From the NCBI RefSeq assembly GCF_003860565.1, contig NZ_CP034157.1, forward strand, positions 930,001-994,000: DNA of 64,000 bases. The letters are read 5' to 3'. This document shows, piece by piece, positions 48,847 to 57,421 of the stretch (position 1 is its first letter; every line of letters begins with the position of its first letter). Both the position numbers and the translations under genes were made by a program. Under the pieces are notes generated by a model, which worked only from the letters and a program-made list of their open reading frames with translations, was not told the DNA's origin and made no database searches. Origin of the DNA: Cloacibacterium normanense (lineage in GTDB: Bacteria > Bacteroidota > Bacteroidia > Flavobacteriales > Weeksellaceae).

Positions 48847-49773
48847 ATGACCAACCCATTATTTTACGCTAAAATATTGCTTTTCGGAGAGTACGGAATC
48901 ATAGAAGATTCTCAAGGATTAACCTTACCGTACAGTTTCTACAAAGGCACACTTAAATTCTCTGAAAATCAAACTGATTTCGAAAAAAAATCAAATGAAT
49001 CTCTATCTAAATACGCTCAATATTTATCTGAATTAAATCTTCCAGAAGCTTTTAAAATTAATGTGGAAGCCTTCAAAAAAGATATCAAAAAAGGATTATT
49101 TTTTGATTCTAATATTCCGCAAGGTTATGGAGTAGGAAGTTCTGGAGCTTTAGTAGCAGCTATTTTCGAAAAATATTCTTTCATTAAATACAATCCTGAA
49201 GAAATTTCTAAAAATCAGTTAAAAGATTTGAAAAAAGTTTTCGGAGAATTAGAGTCTTATTTTCATGGTAAATCTTCGGGAATTGACCCATTGATTTGTT
49301 ACATGAACCTTCCGATTCTCATTGAAAACAAAGAAAGTGTAGACAAAGTTTCTATTCCAAAAGAAGAAGCTGGAAAAGGTGCAATTTTCTTAATAGATTC
49401 TGGTTCTGTAGGCGAAACTGGACCGATGGTTCAAATTTTCTTCGAAAAATTGAAAAATGAAGGTTTCAGAAAAACTTTGAAAGAAGAATTCATTAAGTAC
49501 AATAATGCTTGTATTGATACTTTCTTGAACAAAGAAATGACGCCGTTTTTCAAACACTTGAAAGACCTTTCTAAATGGGCTTATGTTCATTTTAAACCGA
49601 TGATTCCTACCAATCTTTACAATGCTTGGAAAAAAGGTCTTGATACCAATGCTTATTACTTGAAACTCTGCGGAAGTGGAGGAGGAGGTTATATTCTTGG
49701 TTTTGCCAAAGATTACGAAAAAGCAGACAAAATGCTAGAAGGCTTCAATAAAGAAGTGATTTATAGATTTTAG
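48847..49773 (+). CDS. GHMP-family kinase (mevalonate-kinase-like)
   Basis: 308 residues. GHMP ATP-binding motif PQGYGVGSSGALVAA at residues 91-105; N-terminal KILLFGEYGII and C-terminal GSGGGGYILGFA (motif 3). Followed 100 bp later by a UbiA-type prenyltransferase, so a role in isoprenoid/prenyl-phosphate supply is plausible (mevalonate kinase or a related phosphorylating enzyme). The mevalonate pathway genes are not otherwise in the window, so the exact substrate is unproven. Confidence 0.8.
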   Translation: MTNPLFYAKILLFGEYGIIEDSQGLTLPYSFYKGTLKFSENQTDFEKKSNESLSKYAQYLSELNLPEAFKINVEAFKKDIKKGLFFDSNIPQGYGVGSSGALVAAIFEKYSFIKYNPEEISKNQLKDLKKVFGELESYFHGKSSGIDPLICYMNLPILIENKESVDKVSIPKEEAGKGAIFLIDSGSVGETGPMVQIFFEKLKNEGFRKTLKEEFIKYNNACIDTFLNKEMTPFFKHLKDLSKWAYVHFKPMIPTNLYNAWKKGLDTNAYYLKLCGSGGGGYILGFAKDYEKADKMLEGFNKEVIYRF

Positions 49774-49779
49774 TTTTTG

Positions 49780-49866
49780 TAAAGTTGATGATTTGTAAAG
49801 TCGTTTAAAAAATTCTTTATAGACTATAATTCTACGACTTACAAATTAACGACTTCACGACTTTAC
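49780..49866. repeat. Imperfect inverted repeat between GHMP kinase and UbiA genes
   Basis: Left arm TGTAAAGTTGATGATTTGT AAAGTCGT, right arm the complement of ACGACTTACAAATTAACGACTTCACGACTTTACA; arms share TGTAAAGT and TTTGTAA(A)GTCGT. The array of GTAAAGTCGT/ACGACTTAC units looks like a degenerate hairpin element; it fills the whole 99-bp gap. Confidence 0.6.
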
Positions 49867-49872
49867 ATTAAA

Positions 49873-50766
49873 ATGAGTAACAATCCCATTCTTCATCGTT
49901 TATCTCAATTGGTGAGTTTGCTTTTAGGAGCAAGGATTTTTGTATTGGCATTGTTTACATTTACGTTGTATGTTTCTACCTTTTTTCTTTTTAACCAAGA
50001 AGAAAGTCTCAGAAAATTTGTTTTCGATTATAAAGTTCATGGAATTATTTTCTGTGCGATGCTGAGTATTGCAGCAGGCGGAATTATCAACCGCTTTTAT
50101 GACAAAGAAAAAGATGAAGTAGAAAAGCCATTTAGAAGCAGATTACAAAGTTTTTTAAAGGAAAAATATTTCTTGTACAGTTATGTTATTCTCAATGTTT
50201 TTTCATTGGGGATTTCTGCGGTTCTTTCTTGGAGAATTTTTATATTTTTCTTGATTTATCAGTTTATCATTTGGTTTTACAGTCATAAACTGAGCAAAAT
50301 GCTCATTATTAATAATCTTACTTTTGTGAGTTTAACATTGTATCCTTTTTTTGGATTATTGGTGTATTACAAGCATTTTTCGTACAAATTATTTTTAATG
50401 GCAGCGTTTTTATTTTTAATTATGTTGACCATTGATTTGATTAAAGATGTCTTGACGAGTAATGTAGATAGAGTTTTTGGCTATAATACAATTGCTAATG
50501 TTTTTGGGAAAAAAGTAAGTTATATCGTTATAGGATTTGTGATTTTTGCAAATGTTTTGGTGTCTATTCTGTTGCTTTTCTTCATCCCGAAAACCAATTA
50601 TATGTTAGGTTACTTTTCATTAAGTATTCTTTTTTTCGTAATGATGAGTTTTCCTATTCTTACGTATCAAAAATCTAAATTATTCTGGGTGATTAATTTC
50701 TTTAGAATTTGGGTTTTTGTTGGCGTAATTTTCATGTTGATCAATGGCATTTTTGAAAGGTTTTAA
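49873..50766 (+). CDS. UbiA-superfamily prenyltransferase (possibly geranylgeranylglyceryl-phosphate synthase-like)
   Basis: 297 residues, about eight TM segments. The two Asp-rich prenyl-diphosphate/Mg2+ motifs are NRFYDKEKD (N73-x3-D77-x3-D81) and DLIKDVLTSNVDR. In Flavobacteriia this gene type lies next to a GHMP kinase and is annotated as a geranylgeranylglycerol-phosphate geranylgeranyltransferase, but substrate cannot be confirmed; menaquinone or another prenylation is the alternative. Ends four bases into the convergent GH53 gene. Confidence 0.82.
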   Translation: MSNNPILHRLSQLVSLLLGARIFVLALFTFTLYVSTFFLFNQEESLRKFVFDYKVHGIIFCAMLSIAAGGIINRFYDKEKDEVEKPFRSRLQSFLKEKYFLYSYVILNVFSLGISAVLSWRIFIFFLIYQFIIWFYSHKLSKMLIINNLTFVSLTLYPFFGLLVYYKHFSYKLFLMAAFLFLIMLTIDLIKDVLTSNVDRVFGYNTIANVFGKKVSYIVIGFVIFANVLVSILLLFFIPKTNYMLGYFSLSILFFVMMSFPILTYQKSKLFWVINFFRIWVFVGVIFMLINGIFERF

Positions 50767-51845
50767 TCTTTATTAAATGCTTGAATTGCTTCTAAAGCGT
50801 TATTATTGAAATCCCAAAGTGCTTGATTTTCCCAAGTAGAGCCGTTAGTTGCTTGATTTCCTTTGAAGGCAACCCATTCTCCTCCCCAATAACAGAATCC
50901 AGAACCATTCGGAACTGATTTTACCAATGATTTGATGGCGAGAATATAATTTTTTTGACCAGAAGCAGTAGCGTCATAATCTGCAACCAATTGATTGCTT
51001 TGTCCCACCACATTATTGGTCCAATCATTCCAACTTAGTGTAAAAGGATAAGAGGTTTCTGCCAAAATGATTTTTTTGTTATACGTTTGGCTTAGTGTAG
51101 TGAGCTTGGTTTTTAAATCAGTTAAAGACGTTCCATGATATACAGGATAATAAGAAATGCCTATATAATCATAATTTAGATTTTTAACTTTATTAAAATA
51201 CCAATCTGCTGAATTAGAAATTCCTGCAAAATGCAACATGATTTTAGTAGCACTATTGGCTGTTTTCACGCTTGAAATAGCAGTATTTGTTAATTCTAAA
51301 TATTGTGTTTCATTGGTAGAAAGTTTTCCTTCTGGCCAAAGAAATCCATCATTGGTTTCATTTCCTATTTGTATAATTTCGGGTTTTATTTCGGTAACTA
51401 CTTGTGTAGTGTAAACGCTTACCGCTGATTTTAAATCAGAAAAATTTAAATTTTGCCAAGCTACAGGTTTCGTTTGATTGCCTGGATCTGCCCAAGTATC
51501 AGAATAATGAACGGTGAGCCAAACTTTCATTCCGTGGGTTCTAACTTTAGTTGCCAGTTGTTTTACTTCAGATAAATTAGAGTGTCCGTTACTAGGATTA
51601 TTCCAAAGACGAATTCTAATATAATTTACTCCAGCATTTTTTAAAGTAAGTAATGGCTCTTGCACAGTATTATTGTACTTAAAAGAAACTCCTGCTGCTT
51701 CTATTTCTGGTAAAAATGATAAATCTGCAGCTCTTATAAAACTATCTTCTGTAGGAATTGGAGTAGGAGTAGGTTCTGGATTATCGCCGCCAGAACTACA
51801 AGAAATAAGTGCTAATGTTAAAAAACAGAAAATTAACTTTTTCAT
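50763..51845 (-). CDS. ganB: Secreted lipoprotein arabinogalactan endo-beta-1,4-galactanase (GH53)
   Basis: Hydrolyses beta-1,4-galactan. 360 residues. Lipoprotein signal with lipobox LISC (C16), a short linker rich in Thr/Pro, then a GH53 TIM barrel: FIRAADLSFLPEIEAAG, RIRLWNNP, acid/base Glu163 in IGNETNDGFLW and nucleophile Glu263 in IILAETSYPF. Directly upstream of galM on the same strand (3-bp gap), giving a galactan-degrading pair. Overlaps the convergent UbiA gene by four bases. Confidence 0.93.
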   Translation of the reverse strand: MKKLIFCFLTLALISCSSGGDNPEPTPTPIPTEDSFIRAADLSFLPEIEAAGVSFKYNNTVQEPLLTLKNAGVNYIRIRLWNNPSNGHSNLSEVKQLATKVRTHGMKVWLTVHYSDTWADPGNQTKPVAWQNLNFSDLKSAVSVYTTQVVTEIKPEIIQIGNETNDGFLWPEGKLSTNETQYLELTNTAISSVKTANSATKIMLHFAGISNSADWYFNKVKNLNYDYIGISYYPVYHGTSLTDLKTKLTTLSQTYNKKIILAETSYPFTLSWNDWTNNVVGQSNQLVADYDATASGQKNYILAIKSLVKSVPNGSGFCYWGGEWVAFKGNQATNGSTWENQALWDFNNNALEAIQAFNKD

Positions 51846-51848
51846 TTT

Positions 51849-52859
51849 CTATGAAATTATAAATTGGAAGGTTGTATTTTGTTGGTATGTTTCGCCTTTT
51901 CTTAAAATAGCATTCGGGAAATCTTCGTGATTAGGAGCATCTGGAAAGACTTGAGTTTCAAAACAAATTCCGCTTTCTGTGTGATATTTTACCGATTCTT
52001 TATTTTGAAGTTCATCAGAAGTTTTTCCGCCTACGTAAATCTGTACCGCAGGTTGGTCTGTGTAAACCTTCATGGTTACACCATTTTTCACACTTTCTAA
52101 AATAGCTGCAGGTTCTGTATTGTTCTTTAAAACAAAACAATGGTCTATTCCAGCCACTACATTTTTAGAACTTCTGAAATCAAAAGCGTGGTTTTCCATA
52201 GGAATAAAATTTCCTGTAGGAATATTTTCTGCATCTAATTCTAAGAATTTTTCAGCGTTGATTTGTAATTTTTGATCAAGGGTATTTCCTGAAATTCCAT
52301 CAAGGTTAAAATAAGCGTGATTGGTAAGGTTTAGAAGCGTGTCTTCTGTAGTAGTTGCTTTATATTTTATATTTAATTCGTTTTCGTCTGTTAAAGTATA
52401 GGCTACTTCTATGGTAACATCTCCAGGATAAAATTCGTTGGCTTTACTTACATAAGAGAAGGTAAGTGTATTGGTTTCTTCGTTGTAGTTTTCAAAATTC
52501 CAAGCGACGTTACTTAATTGGTATTTTCCGCCGTGTAAATGGTGTTTCCCGTGATTTTGGTCTAATTGAATGGTTTTTCCGTTCAGTTGAAATTGAGCGT
52601 TTTTAATTCTTCCTGCAAATCTTCCTACCACTGCATTAAAATATGGAGAAGCTCCCATTTCGAATGCTTTAATATATTCATCAATCGAATGAAATCCTAA
52701 AACCACGTCTATTTTACCATTTTTGGTAGGAACGTAGAGCGAAAGTAGTGTTGCACCATAATTAGTGAGGTATGCTTCTACACCATTTTTATTGGTAATT
52801 TTGTATAGTGATATATTATTTTTGACTGGTGTAATAATTACATTATTTTTAGAATGCAT
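51849..52859 (-). CDS. galM: Aldose 1-epimerase (galactose mutarotase)
   Basis: 336 residues. Interconverts alpha and beta galactose/glucose. Active-site blocks: NHGKHHLHGG (catalytic His region), GNTLDQKLQI..HAYFNL (YFNLDG), and a Glu-containing C-terminal motif SGICFETQVFPDAPNHEDFP. No signal peptide, so cytosolic. Encoded first in the pair with the GH53 lipoprotein; promoter TAATTTTG at 52877-52884 (minus) drives both. Fits uptake and use of galactose from galactan. Confidence 0.9.
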   Translation of the reverse strand: MHSKNNVIITPVKNNISLYKITNKNGVEAYLTNYGATLLSLYVPTKNGKIDVVLGFHSIDEYIKAFEMGASPYFNAVVGRFAGRIKNAQFQLNGKTIQLDQNHGKHHLHGGKYQLSNVAWNFENYNEETNTLTFSYVSKANEFYPGDVTIEVAYTLTDENELNIKYKATTTEDTLLNLTNHAYFNLDGISGNTLDQKLQINAEKFLELDAENIPTGNFIPMENHAFDFRSSKNVVAGIDHCFVLKNNTEPAAILESVKNGVTMKVYTDQPAVQIYVGGKTSDELQNKESVKYHTESGICFETQVFPDAPNHEDFPNAILRKGETYQQNTTFQFIIS

Positions 52860-52876
52860 AGATATTTTTAAGATTT

Positions 52877-52884
52877 CAAAATTA
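52877..52884 (-). promoter_or_regulatory. -7 promoter element TAATTTTG, galM-GH53 operon
   Basis: TAnnTTTG on the minus strand, 17 bp before the galM ATG at 52859. Confidence 0.5.
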
Positions 52885-52962
52885 AGTATTAGTTTGATTA
52901 AATTCTTTTTTTTGGTGAAAAATCATAATGATTTATGACAAAAATGTTAAAACTTATTTTTG

Positions 52963-52970
52963 TACCTTTG
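52963..52970 (+). promoter_or_regulatory. -7 promoter element TACCTTTG, pseudouridine synthase gene
   Basis: TAnnTTTG followed by GCA, 16 bp before the ATG at 52987; rules out an in-frame upstream start at 52960. Confidence 0.55.
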
Positions 52971-52986
52971 CAAAAATTTATTATTT

Positions 52987-53979
52987 ATGAGCAGAGAAAG
53001 AAATTCAGGGAAAAGTAACAATAGAAATTCTGAGAGGAGACCTTCCTCACCTAAAAGCTCAAAACCTTCATTTGATAAACCAAAGAGAACCAGAGGAACT
53101 GACACTCCAAAAAGAGGTGGCGAGAAAACTTTTGATTCTAGAGAAAAATATGTAAAAGGTGATTTGAAATTAAGCAAAAAGCCTTTCAAAAAATTCGAAA
53201 AAGACGAAGACAAAGCAAAATCTTTCGTTCAAAAAAGACGTCTAGAAAAACTAGCGAAATCTGAGAACAAAGAAACCATTCGTTTAAATAAATACATTGC
53301 CAATTCTGGAATTTGTAGCAGAAGAGAAGCAGATGAATTAATTACTCAAGGTTTGGTAGAAGTTAATGGTAAAGTAATCACAGAATTAGGTTACCAAGTA
53401 CAGAAAACAGATAGAGTAGTTTTTGACGGACAAGGAATTACACCAGAAAAACCAGTGTATGTTTTGTTAAATAAACCAAAAGGTTATATTTCTACAACCA
53501 AGGACGAAAAAATGCGCAAAACCGTAATGGATTTAGTGGCAAATGCTTCGCCATATCGTTTATTCCCTGTTGGTAGATTAGACAGAAGTACTACTGGAGT
53601 TATTCTATTGACGAATGATGGACACATGACTAAAAAATTGACGCATCCATCATTTAACATGAAAAAAATCTATCACGTAACGCTTGATAGAAAAATCTCT
53701 AAGGAAGATATGCAAGCTATTGCAGACGGAATTAGATTAGAGGAAGGGGTAGCAGAAGTAGATGCGATTTCTTACATCGATGGAAAACCTAAAAATGAGG
53801 TGGGAATAGAAATCCACATTGGTTGGAATAGAGTGGTTCGTAGAATTTTTCAGAAAATGGGCTACGAAGTAGAAGCGCTAGACAGAGTAATGTTTGCGGG
53901 ACTTACCAAGAAAAATGTAAAACGAGGCTACTGGCGAATTCTTACAGATTTAGAAGTCAACAACCTGAAAATGTTGTAA
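52987..53979 (+). CDS. rluB: 23S rRNA pseudouridine synthase, RluB/RsuA family
   Basis: 330 residues from ATG 52987. A 90-residue N-terminal basic, Ser/Lys-rich disordered extension (RERNSGKSNNRNSERRPSSP) precedes an S4 domain (about 105-150) and the RsuA-type catalytic domain with the Asp in LFPVGRLDRSTTG. It modifies a uridine in the 2600s region of 23S rRNA (RluB) or is a paralogue; the exact site cannot be deduced. Extended N-termini are common in Bacteroidota homologues. Terminator follows. Confidence 0.88.
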   Translation: MSRERNSGKSNNRNSERRPSSPKSSKPSFDKPKRTRGTDTPKRGGEKTFDSREKYVKGDLKLSKKPFKKFEKDEDKAKSFVQKRRLEKLAKSENKETIRLNKYIANSGICSRREADELITQGLVEVNGKVITELGYQVQKTDRVVFDGQGITPEKPVYVLLNKPKGYISTTKDEKMRKTVMDLVANASPYRLFPVGRLDRSTTGVILLTNDGHMTKKLTHPSFNMKKIYHVTLDRKISKEDMQAIADGIRLEEGVAEVDAISYIDGKPKNEVGIEIHIGWNRVVRRIFQKMGYEVEALDRVMFAGLTKKNVKRGYWRILTDLEVNNLKML

Positions 53980-53996
53980 GAAAATAAAGAAATTAT

Positions 53997-54022
53997 AGAG
54001 CGTTTTATAACGCTCTTTTTTA
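53997..54022 (+). terminator. Terminator of rluB
   Basis: Stem AGAGCGTT/AACGCTCT with TTAT loop and following T run. Confidence 0.75.
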
Positions 54023-54040
54023 TTTTTTTGCGTTAAAAAA

Positions 54041-54499
54041 GTGAGAAAATCTTTACACAATCTTTCAGACGTAAACGAAATTATCAATAGAATACATCTT
54101 CTACATGAGAATTCTCCTAGAAAATGGGGAAGCATGACTGTTTCTCAAATGATGGTGCATTGTGCTAAAATTCTAGAAGTTCCCAATAAAAATTTACAAC
54201 TGAGACATCCCCATTTTTTGATTCGGCTTATTGGTGTAGCAACCAAGTATGAACTCAGAATTTTCAATAACGGAATTCCTCATAATATGCCCACTTTCAA
54301 AGAAGTGATAGTGAACGAAACCTGTGATTTTTTAGAAAGTAAAAGATATTTATTGGCAACTTTAGATGAATATGTTTGGAATGCATCACAAAATAATTTA
54401 CCCAAAACTCACCAATTATTCGGGAAAATGACGAAATTTGACTGGGGATTTTTAGAGTATAAACATCTTCATCATCATTTAAAACAATTTAATGTATGA
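54041..54499 (+). CDS. DUF1569/DinB-like metal-dependent protein
   Basis: 152 residues, GTG start. Four-helix-bundle pattern of the DinB/YfiT superfamily with metal-type histidines in SQMMVHCAKI (residues about 35-44) and the C-terminal EYKHLHHHLKQF (about 142-152). DUF1569 proteins include thiol-transferases related to bacillithiol S-transferases. Its stop overlaps the start of ytxJ (ATGA), a coupling that supports a bacillithiol link by inference. Confidence 0.72.
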   Translation: MRKSLHNLSDVNEIINRIHLLHENSPRKWGSMTVSQMMVHCAKILEVPNKNLQLRHPHFLIRLIGVATKYELRIFNNGIPHNMPTFKEVIVNETCDFLESKRYLLATLDEYVWNASQNNLPKTHQLFGKMTKFDWGFLEYKHLHHHLKQFNV

Positions 54500-54882
54500 G
54501 TATTTTTAACAATATATTTGGCGGAAATTCTAATGGCTCTTCTCTGAAAGAGTTTTGGAACGAAATACAGTCTTCAGAAGATTTAGAAGCCGCAGTAGAA
54601 GCATCAAAACTAGGAAAAGTAGTGATTTTCAAACATTCTACCAGATGCATGATTAGCAAAACAGTTCTTAGAAATTTTGAAAGACAAATAGAGTCAGAAT
54701 CTGTTGACTTGCTAAAATTTTATTATTTAGATTTATTAAATCATCGAGATATTTCTAATGAAATTGCCCAAAAATTTTCGGTGGTTCATCAGAGTCCACA
54801 AATTGTAGTCATAGAAAACAGTCAAGTTATTCATCATGCTTCTCATGATAATATTGATTTAAGTCTTATCTTAGCATTATAA
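54496..54882 (+). CDS. ytxJ: Bacillithiol-system redox protein YtxJ
   Basis: 128 residues. Thioredoxin-like monothiol protein with conserved HSTRCMIS (residues 50-57) giving the single Cys that de-bacillithiolates proteins in the YtxJ family. Implies the organism uses bacillithiol, as several Flavobacteriia do. Translationally coupled with the DinB-like gene upstream. 11 bp to the Crp-family gene, likely one transcript. Confidence 0.82.
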   Translation: MSIFNNIFGGNSNGSSLKEFWNEIQSSEDLEAAVEASKLGKVVIFKHSTRCMISKTVLRNFERQIESESVDLLKFYYLDLLNHRDISNEIAQKFSVVHQSPQIVVIENSQVIHHASHDNIDLSLILAL

Positions 54883-54893
54883 AACAAAAACAA

Positions 54894-55472
54894 TTGGAAA
54901 ATTTTCAATTTCAAATTTCTAGATTACTTGATGCTCCTATAGAAGTTGTACAGTTTTGTAGTGAGAAAATCAAAGTTAAAAATGTGCAAAAAGGCGAGTT
55001 TTTCTTACAACCCGGCGAAGTATGTAATGATACATTTTTTGTGAATAAAGGCTTACTAAGAATGTACAGTATTGACAAAAACGGAAAAGAACATATCTTG
55101 CATTTTGCTCCCGAAAACTGGATTTTAGTAGACCGAAGTAGTCTTTATCTTAATCAACCTTCAGATTATTACATAGATGCGGTAGAACCTTCAGAAGTTT
55201 TGGTGCTTTCGCCAGAATATTTTGATTTTTTAGCGGAAAATCAACCTTCAGTTATTGCAAAACAGAATGTTCTATTGCACAAACATGTAAGCAGTCTGCA
55301 GAGAAGGATTACCCAATTATTGGGAGCCACTGCAGAAGAAAGATATGTAGATTTTTTGAAGACTTATCCTAATATTTTTGAAAGAGTTCCGCAATGGATG
55401 GTGGCGTCTTACCTAGGGATTACCCCAGAAAGTTTGAGCCGTGTGAGAAAAGAATTGGTTCGGAAAAAATAA
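54894..55472 (+). CDS. Crp/Fnr-family transcriptional regulator
   Basis: 192 residues, TTG start. N-terminal cNMP-binding fold with GEFFLQPGEVCNDTFFVNKGLLRMYS, then the HTH SYLGITPESLSRVRKEL near the end. Lacks Fnr-type N-terminal Cys cluster; the effector is unknown. Its position in the unit with ytxJ and the DinB-like protein suggests control of thiol or redox metabolism, by inference. Ends 27 bp before a small GNAT gene. Confidence 0.87.
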   Translation: MENFQFQISRLLDAPIEVVQFCSEKIKVKNVQKGEFFLQPGEVCNDTFFVNKGLLRMYSIDKNGKEHILHFAPENWILVDRSSLYLNQPSDYYIDAVEPSEVLVLSPEYFDFLAENQPSVIAKQNVLLHKHVSSLQRRITQLLGATAEERYVDFLKTYPNIFERVPQWMVASYLGITPESLSRVRKELVRKK

Positions 55473-55499
55473 TTTTCTATATTTATCAAAAAAACACAA

Positions 55500-55763
55500 A
55501 TGGAATTTAGTAAATTGGTCAAAGGATTCGAAGTCTCTGAAGAAGGGCATAAAATCGGACATATCGAGTTTAATATTGTAAATGGAGTGATGAAAATTAC
55601 TCATACAGAAGTAGATAAAGAACATTCTGGTAAGGGAATTGCCACAGAATTGGTGAAAATTGCTGTAGAATATGCAAGGCATAAAAACCTAAAAGTGAAA
55701 CCACTTTGTTCTCTTGCTTCGCATGTATTGAAAAAGGATGATTACTCAGATATTTTAGAATAA
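55500..55763 (+). CDS. Small GNAT-type N-acetyltransferase (YjdJ-like)
   Basis: 87 residues. Short single-domain form of the GNAT-like YjdJ family: GHIEFNIVNGVMKITHTEVDKEHSGKGIATELVKIAVEYARHKNLKVKPLCSLA, with the acetyl-CoA loop EHSGKGIA (Q/RxxGxG/A-type). Acts likely on a small amine or peptide. Last gene of the cluster; strong bidirectional terminator follows. Confidence 0.82.
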   Translation: MEFSKLVKGFEVSEEGHKIGHIEFNIVNGVMKITHTEVDKEHSGKGIATELVKIAVEYARHKNLKVKPLCSLASHVLKKDDYSDILE

Positions 55764-55797
55764 AAAAAGGAACTTCAATTGAAGTTCCTTTAGTTTT
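55764..55797. terminator. Bidirectional terminator between GNAT and scoB genes
   Basis: Stem AAAGGAACTTC/GAAGTTCCTTT with AATT loop, T run on plus strand and T-rich flank on minus. Confidence 0.75.
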
Positions 55798-55806
55798 TGA
55801 TTATTT

Positions 55807-56463
55807 TTAGAAAACCATTTCAGGTACATTATCATCAATGATTAATTTTCCAGCAGTTGCTTTTTTAATATCGTCTACAGAAACTCCAGGAGCTCTTTCT
55901 AAGCAATGAAATGCGCCATCTTTAACTTCGTAAACGCCTAATTCTGTTACGATTTTTTTAATACATTTCACTCCAGTTAAAGGCAAAGTACATTCTGGTA
56001 AAAGTTTGCTTTCGCCATGTTTGTTCACTTGTTGCATGGCTACGATGATATTTTTCGCCGAAGCAACTAAATCCATTGCACCACCCATTCCTTTCACCAT
56101 TTTTCCAGGAATTTTCCAATTGGCAATGTCTCCATTTTCAGAAACTTCCATTGCGCCAAGAATTGTTAAATCTACTTTTTGAGCTCTAATCATCCCAAAA
56201 CTTGTTGCGCCATCAAAAATAGATGCACCTTTTAATAAAGTAACGGTTTGTTTTCCTGCATTAATAAGGTCTGCATCTTCTTCACCTTCATAGGGAAAAG
56301 GCCCCATTCCTAGAATTCCGTTTTCAGATTGTAACACTACATTAAAACCTTCAGGAATATAATTAGCCACCAAAGTTGGTATCCCAATTCCAAGATTTAC
56401 ATACGTGTTGTTTTTTATTTCTCTTGCAATTCTCATTGCAATTTGTTCTTTTGTTAAAGCCAT
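55807..56463 (-). CDS. scoB: Succinyl-CoA:3-ketoacid CoA-transferase, subunit B
   Basis: Transfers CoA between succinyl-CoA and acetoacetate in ketone body/ short-chain acid use. 218 residues. Catalytic Glu in SENGILGMG (residues about 44-52), and family blocks NLGIGIPTLVANYIPEG and GGAMDLVASAKNIIVAM. Pair of scoA lies upstream on the same strand, 153 bp away with an inverted-repeat element between them; the two halves form the alpha2beta2 enzyme. Confidence 0.93.
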   Translation of the reverse strand: MALTKEQIAMRIAREIKNNTYVNLGIGIPTLVANYIPEGFNVVLQSENGILGMGPFPYEGEEDADLINAGKQTVTLLKGASIFDGATSFGMIRAQKVDLTILGAMEVSENGDIANWKIPGKMVKGMGGAMDLVASAKNIIVAMQQVNKHGESKLLPECTLPLTGVKCIKKIVTELGVYEVKDGAFHCLERAPGVSVDDIKKATAGKLIIDDNVPEMVF

Positions 56464-56476
56464 ATTTTAATATTTT

Positions 56477-56614
56477 AACACATGAGTCACATTATATTAT
56501 AGATAAAATTGATGAAAACTAGAACATATAAGGTTTTGAAAATTAAAGATTTTCAACTAATGTATTCTTTAAAAATTCTTATTAGTTTTCAATTTTTTTA
56601 AAATCTAATGTGTT
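56477..56614. repeat. Inverted-repeat element between scoA and scoB
   Basis: Ends AACACATGAG (56477) and the complement of CTAATGTGTT (56605-56614), near inverted repeat. It is centred on GAAAATTAAAGATTTTC (56538-56554), which matches the centre of the 26937 element. Interior arms share AAATTG and GAAAACTA. The central hairpin is within one base of the element's midpoint. No ORF. Same family as 26726, so it lies between the two subunits of one enzyme, an odd position for an operon. Confidence 0.65.
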
Positions 56615-56616
56615 TA

Positions 56617-57318
56617 TTATTTTTTTGGTCTTACAGTTCTCTGCTCAATTCGTTTTTCATAATTTTCGCCTTGGAAAATTCTATGAACATAAATTCCTGG
56701 AGTGTGAATTTGGTCTGGGTCTAGTTCGCCAGCTTCTACCAATTCTTCTACTTCGGCAATGGTAATTTTACCAGCCATCGCCATCATTGGATTAAAATTT
56801 CTAGCGGTAGAACGATAAATGAGATTTCCTGCAGTATCGCCTTTCCAAGCTTTTACAATAGCGAAATCTGCATCAAAAGCATATTCTAACAAATAATCTT
56901 TTCCATTAAAATTCCACACTTCTTTTCCTTCGGCAACTTCTGTTCCTACACCAGCTGGAGTAAAAATTGCGGGCATTCCGTAACCTGCTGCCATACAACG
57001 AGTTGCTAAAGTTCCTTGAGGAATCAACTCAACTTCTAATTCTCCAGAAAGCAATTGACGCTCAAATTCAGCATTTTCGCCAACGTAAGAAGAAATCATT
57101 TTCTTAATTTGCTTTTTTTGCAACAATAAACCCAATCCGAAATCATCTACACCAGCATTGTTAGAAATACAAGTAAGGTTTTTAACTCCTTTTTTTACGA
57201 GTTCGGCGATAGAATTTTCAGGAATTCCGCATAAACCGAAACCACCGAGCATAATGGTAGCGCCGTCTTGAATATCAGCACAAGCTTCTGTTACGTTTTT
57301 TACTGTTTTGTTAATCAT
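56617..57318 (-). CDS. scoA: Succinyl-CoA:3-ketoacid CoA-transferase, subunit A
   Basis: 233 residues. Family I CoA-transferase alpha subunit, with [23 protein letters not shown] (CoA-binding glycine-rich region), [10 protein letters not shown] and [14 protein letters not shown]. No catalytic Glu (that is in subunit B). Encoded upstream of scoB on the same strand, transcribed after a terminator for the M42 peptidase gene. Confidence 0.93.
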   Translation of the reverse strand: MINKTVKNVTEACADIQDGATIMLGGFGLCGIPENSIAELVKKGVKNLTCISNNAGVDDFGLGLLLQKKQIKKMISSYVGENAEFERQLLSGELEVELIPQGTLATRCMAAGYGMPAIFTPAGVGTEVAEGKEVWNFNGKDYLLEYAFDADFAIVKAWKGDTAGNLIYRSTARNFNPMMAMAGKITIAEVEELVEAGELDPDQIHTPGIYVHRIFQGENYEKRIEQRTVRPKK

Positions 57319-57360
57319 TTGATTTTTCGTTTGCTCTAAAATACAAATTTTTTGAAATCT

Positions 57361-57401
57361 AAAATAAAAAACGCTTCCAAGTTCTAATCCCTTGAAAGCG
57401 T
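57361..57401 (-). terminator. Terminator of the M42 peptidase gene
   Basis: Minus-strand stem ACGCTTTCAAG/CTTGGAAGCGT with a 9-base loop, followed by TTTTTATTTT, 21 bp after the stop at 57422. Confidence 0.75.
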
Positions 57402-57421
57402 GATTTTATCATGAATTTTGG

